From Thermoplasmata archaeon (GTDB lineage: Archaea; Thermoplasmatota; Thermoplasmata; Thermoplasmatales; Thermoplasmataceae), in assembly GCA_021806295.1 (NCBI GenBank), contig JAJZXS010000018.1, forward strand, positions 1 to 64,000: a DNA stretch of 64,000 nucleotides, in the 5' to 3' direction. Shown here piece after piece: positions 61,593 through 64,000 of the stretch. Under the pieces are notes generated by a model that was not told where the DNA came from, did not search any database, and saw only the letters and a program-made list of their open reading frames with translations. The translations under genes and the position numbers were made by a program. Numbering within the stretch: the first letter of the stretch is position 1; each line of letters begins with the position of its first letter.

Positions 61593-62945
61593 TTATGGAT
61601 TCTTTTTAGAATCCTTCTTCTCTTCCTGAGCCATCTTATTCATCTTTTTTTCTACATTTCTGGATTTTCTTTTAGAGTGGACTGCAATAGCTCCGATAGA
61701 AATAAGTATTATAATTATCATGGCTGTCAATCCTGCGTACAGTGGCTCCACCAGGGCATTTTCAACCTGCTGTGTCGTGGTGGGGACAATTTTCTGATTA
61801 TATGTATATACCCTATCAAAGGTTTCTGCAGTGTTATTGAAATGGTACTGTACAAGCATCTGTACAGGATAATTGCCTGATGGCGCAGATGATGTATCCA
61901 CCACATAGGTTACAGTAATGCTTTCCCCGGGTTTAATCTGTGCAAACGTCACATTGTTTGCTGTAAGTGCTCCCAGTGGGTTTGACGAGGACACATGTAT
62001 CGCTATTATACTGGGAGATAACATATGAACCTGAACATCAAGATATGTTCTGTTACCGGTATCATTTAGATAAAATATCATTATCTGTTTTTTTGTGTCT
62101 GAAACCAGGGATTTTTTCAGTACAGATATGGATAAGCTCTGCTTTCCATTGCTATGTATAAAAGTATTCAATGTATACGTATCATTATTGATATGCAAAT
62201 ACACCGGTGCTTTTCCAGTAATATTGTCGGCATTGATATAGAAGGTAAAATTTAACAGTTTGCCCTGCGGGTAATATGCAATGGAATACTGTACTGGAGT
62301 TACTATATTGTAATCACTGGATGTTATATTTACTTTAACATTCTTCATTGCAGAAGTTCCTGTATTTTCAGTATAGGCTGTAAGTTTTATGAATTTTTCG
62401 TTCTGGTATATCACCGGCGGATTAGTTATGTATGAAATAAGCCCTATCTGGGGGTGCCCTACCGGAATGGTAAATGTTGTATTCCCTGAAATTGTTGTGT
62501 TGCTGTATGTCAGATTTTCATCATAATACTGGTATTTGCTTATTTTGCTTATATTTACAAGCTGCATGATAGTATAAGAATGGCCCTGCTCTATTTCCGG
62601 TATGATATTGTACGTTCTTACATCTGAATTCGGACCACTTATGTACGTATATGAGAGTGGAGATTTATACGCTGAAAGGTTGAGCGATATGTTTGCATCA
62701 GTTATTGTTGCATAGGAAGTAAATGTAACATAAAGTGGAATTCCGTTGCTTCCCGGAGCAGGTAGTTCTGTCGAATTTGGAGAGTACCATGATACAGATG
62801 TCACTGCCATGGCATTATTATCAACAGTATCCGGGAAAGCAATACCAGAATTATGTCCGGTAGATATTATTCCGGACGCAGATATAGCCAGCATTATCAT
62901 GGACATTATTATTAGTCCAGCCATTATTTTTTTATATGTTTTCAT
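61593..62945 (-). CDS. Secreted/membrane-anchored protein with CARDB-like repeats
   Basis: N-terminal signal-like helix, repeated beta-rich segments (TENTGTSAMKNVKVNITSSDYN...; INPGESITVTYVVDTSSAPSGNYPVQMLVQYH-like), C-terminal TM and lysine-rich tail. ATG 62945 follows GGTGAT. Confidence 0.75.
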   Translation of the reverse strand: MKTYKKIMAGLIIMSMIMLAISASGIISTGHNSGIAFPDTVDNNAMAVTSVSWYSPNSTELPAPGSNGIPLYVTFTSYATITDANISLNLSAYKSPLSYTYISGPNSDVRTYNIIPEIEQGHSYTIMQLVNISKISKYQYYDENLTYSNTTISGNTTFTIPVGHPQIGLISYITNPPVIYQNEKFIKLTAYTENTGTSAMKNVKVNITSSDYNIVTPVQYSIAYYPQGKLLNFTFYINADNITGKAPVYLHINNDTYTLNTFIHSNGKQSLSISVLKKSLVSDTKKQIMIFYLNDTGNRTYLDVQVHMLSPSIIAIHVSSSNPLGALTANNVTFAQIKPGESITVTYVVDTSSAPSGNYPVQMLVQYHFNNTAETFDRVYTYNQKIVPTTTQQVENALVEPLYAGLTAMIIIILISIGAIAVHSKRKSRNVEKKMNKMAQEEKKDSKKNP

Positions 62946-64000
62946 TTTTATCACCATTTTTTTCCTTTACAAGGAGCGTGATCAGGACGGCAAAAAGAAG
63001 GAATATTAACCCTGTAATATAGGTAAAGTTGTAAGAGGTCTGGGATGGAAAACCGTATGTCACAGGAATAAATGGGAATCCATTAAATCTATAGGGTATC
63101 AGGCCTATTATTACCCTTACCGAGAACATTGTTTCATATGTTCCTCCGATTGCCGGTGCTACTGTCATGCCCAGTTCTCTGAATACAGTATTTAGCCCGG
63201 TAGCCTCGCCTGCCTTTGTCTTGGGAGTAGATATTAGAAGTAAGTTGATAATTCCCACCAGAACAAAGGAAAACCCGGAACCAAGTATGGTGGCCGCCTC
63301 GATTATGTCTATTACGCTACCCCTGTGCACCAGAAGCAGGAAAAATGCACCGAAACTTACCATAAGACCTATCAGTATTGATGTTTTTGGTCCCCTGGAG
63401 TCAGTTACCTTGGAAGCAACAGGGGCAAACACCATTGCTAATATTGTGGCAGGAAGCATAATTAAACCCGATTCCAGAATAGACCTGCCGAAACCACTGG
63501 GAGCAGGATCCTGGAGAAGGGTGGGAACAGTAAAAAATAGAAAGTACATACCTGCCATGGTAAAGAGCCCTACAAAATTTGCAATAAGTATATTCCTGGT
63601 TTTCAGCAAATGCATATCAATAAAAGCATTCTTATTGTGAAGTTCGTAAATAATAAACAGATAGAAAGCCAACGCCGAAAATATGAATAGAAATAAAATC
63701 AATGGAGAAGTCCAGCCATACTGATTTCCTTCGGAAAGTGCAAATATCAATGACACCAGGGCCGCTGCCATAATCCCAACTCCGGCGATATCAATTTTTT
63801 CTTTTACAGGTTCTGCAGCATCCTTCAAAAAGAAATATGAAAGTATGAAGAGGGCAAAGGCAACAGGAGCAATTGTATGGAAAGACCATTCCCAGCTGAA
63901 TGTTTCTGTAATATAAGCTCCTAATACAAGTGCAATTCCGGCACCCACTGCAAAGGTAGCACTCATTAATCCCTGGGCAAGGGCAAGTTTAGATTTTGGA
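62932..64000 (-). CDS. MFS drug-efflux-type transporter, truncated at the right edge
   Basis: Reading frame stays open beyond 63966 (PKSKLALAQGLMSATFAVGAGIALVLGAYITETFSWEWSF); TM-rich; DHA2-like. Confidence 0.85.
   Translation of the reverse strand, partial: PKSKLALAQGLMSATFAVGAGIALVLGAYITETFSWEWSFHTIAPVAFALFILSYFFLKDAAEPVKEKIDIAGVGIMAAALVSLIFALSEGNQYGWTSPLILFLFIFSALAFYLFIIYELHNKNAFIDMHLLKTRNILIANFVGLFTMAGMYFLFFTVPTLLQDPAPSGFGRSILESGLIMLPATILAMVFAPVASKVTDSRGPKTSILIGLMVSFGAFFLLLVHRGSVIDIIEAATILGSGFSFVLVGIINLLLISTPKTKAGEATGLNTVFRELGMTVAPAIGGTYETMFSVRVIIGLIPYRFNGFPFIPVTYGFPSQTSYNFTYITGLIFLLFAVLITLLVKEKNGDKNENI

Noticed and set aside
1-64000. CRISPR array, rRNA or tRNA genes
   Set aside because: No regularly spaced direct repeats and no convincing tRNA or rRNA signatures were seen by eye; a tRNAscan/CRISPR tool would be needed to be sure.

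Overview
The window looks like part of a thermoacidophilic archaeal chromosome, probably Thermoplasmatales (Ferroplasma/Acidiplasma-like). That assignment is inferred from low GC, archaeal TATA-type promoters, GGTGAT Shine-Dalgarno motifs and the gene repertoire; no database search was possible. No tRNA, rRNA or CRISPR array was found. Main blocks: (1) 0.9-25 kb, a long central-carbon/TCA cluster (KDG-aldolase-like, aconitase, malic enzyme, succinyl-CoA ligase, 2-oxoacid:ferredoxin oxidoreductase, a four-gene succinate dehydrogenase operon, malate dehydrogenase), interrupted at about 6.8-10.1 kb by an island of decayed transposases and broken membrane/ABC genes; (2) PdxST and a PPC-QueE-FolE-QueD operon; (3) a family X DNA polymerase split by a -1 frameshift at an A6 run; (4) a surface-glycan-type locus; (5) a homogentisate-type tyrosine degradation cluster with acetoacetyl-CoA synthetase and a cyclase-family hydrolase but no recognisable maleylacetoacetate isomerase; (6) transporters, small regulators and a PadR-ectodomain-MFS operon running off the right edge. 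The observations most worth checking are the split PolX, a His/Cys-rich small protein plus PadR regulator downstream of three GATATC sites phased at exactly 13 bp, an IS605-like right end/omegaRNA scaffold at the left edge with a degenerate solo relative at about 60.5 kb, the incomplete tyrosine pathway, and a heme-oxygenase-like diiron protein next to it.
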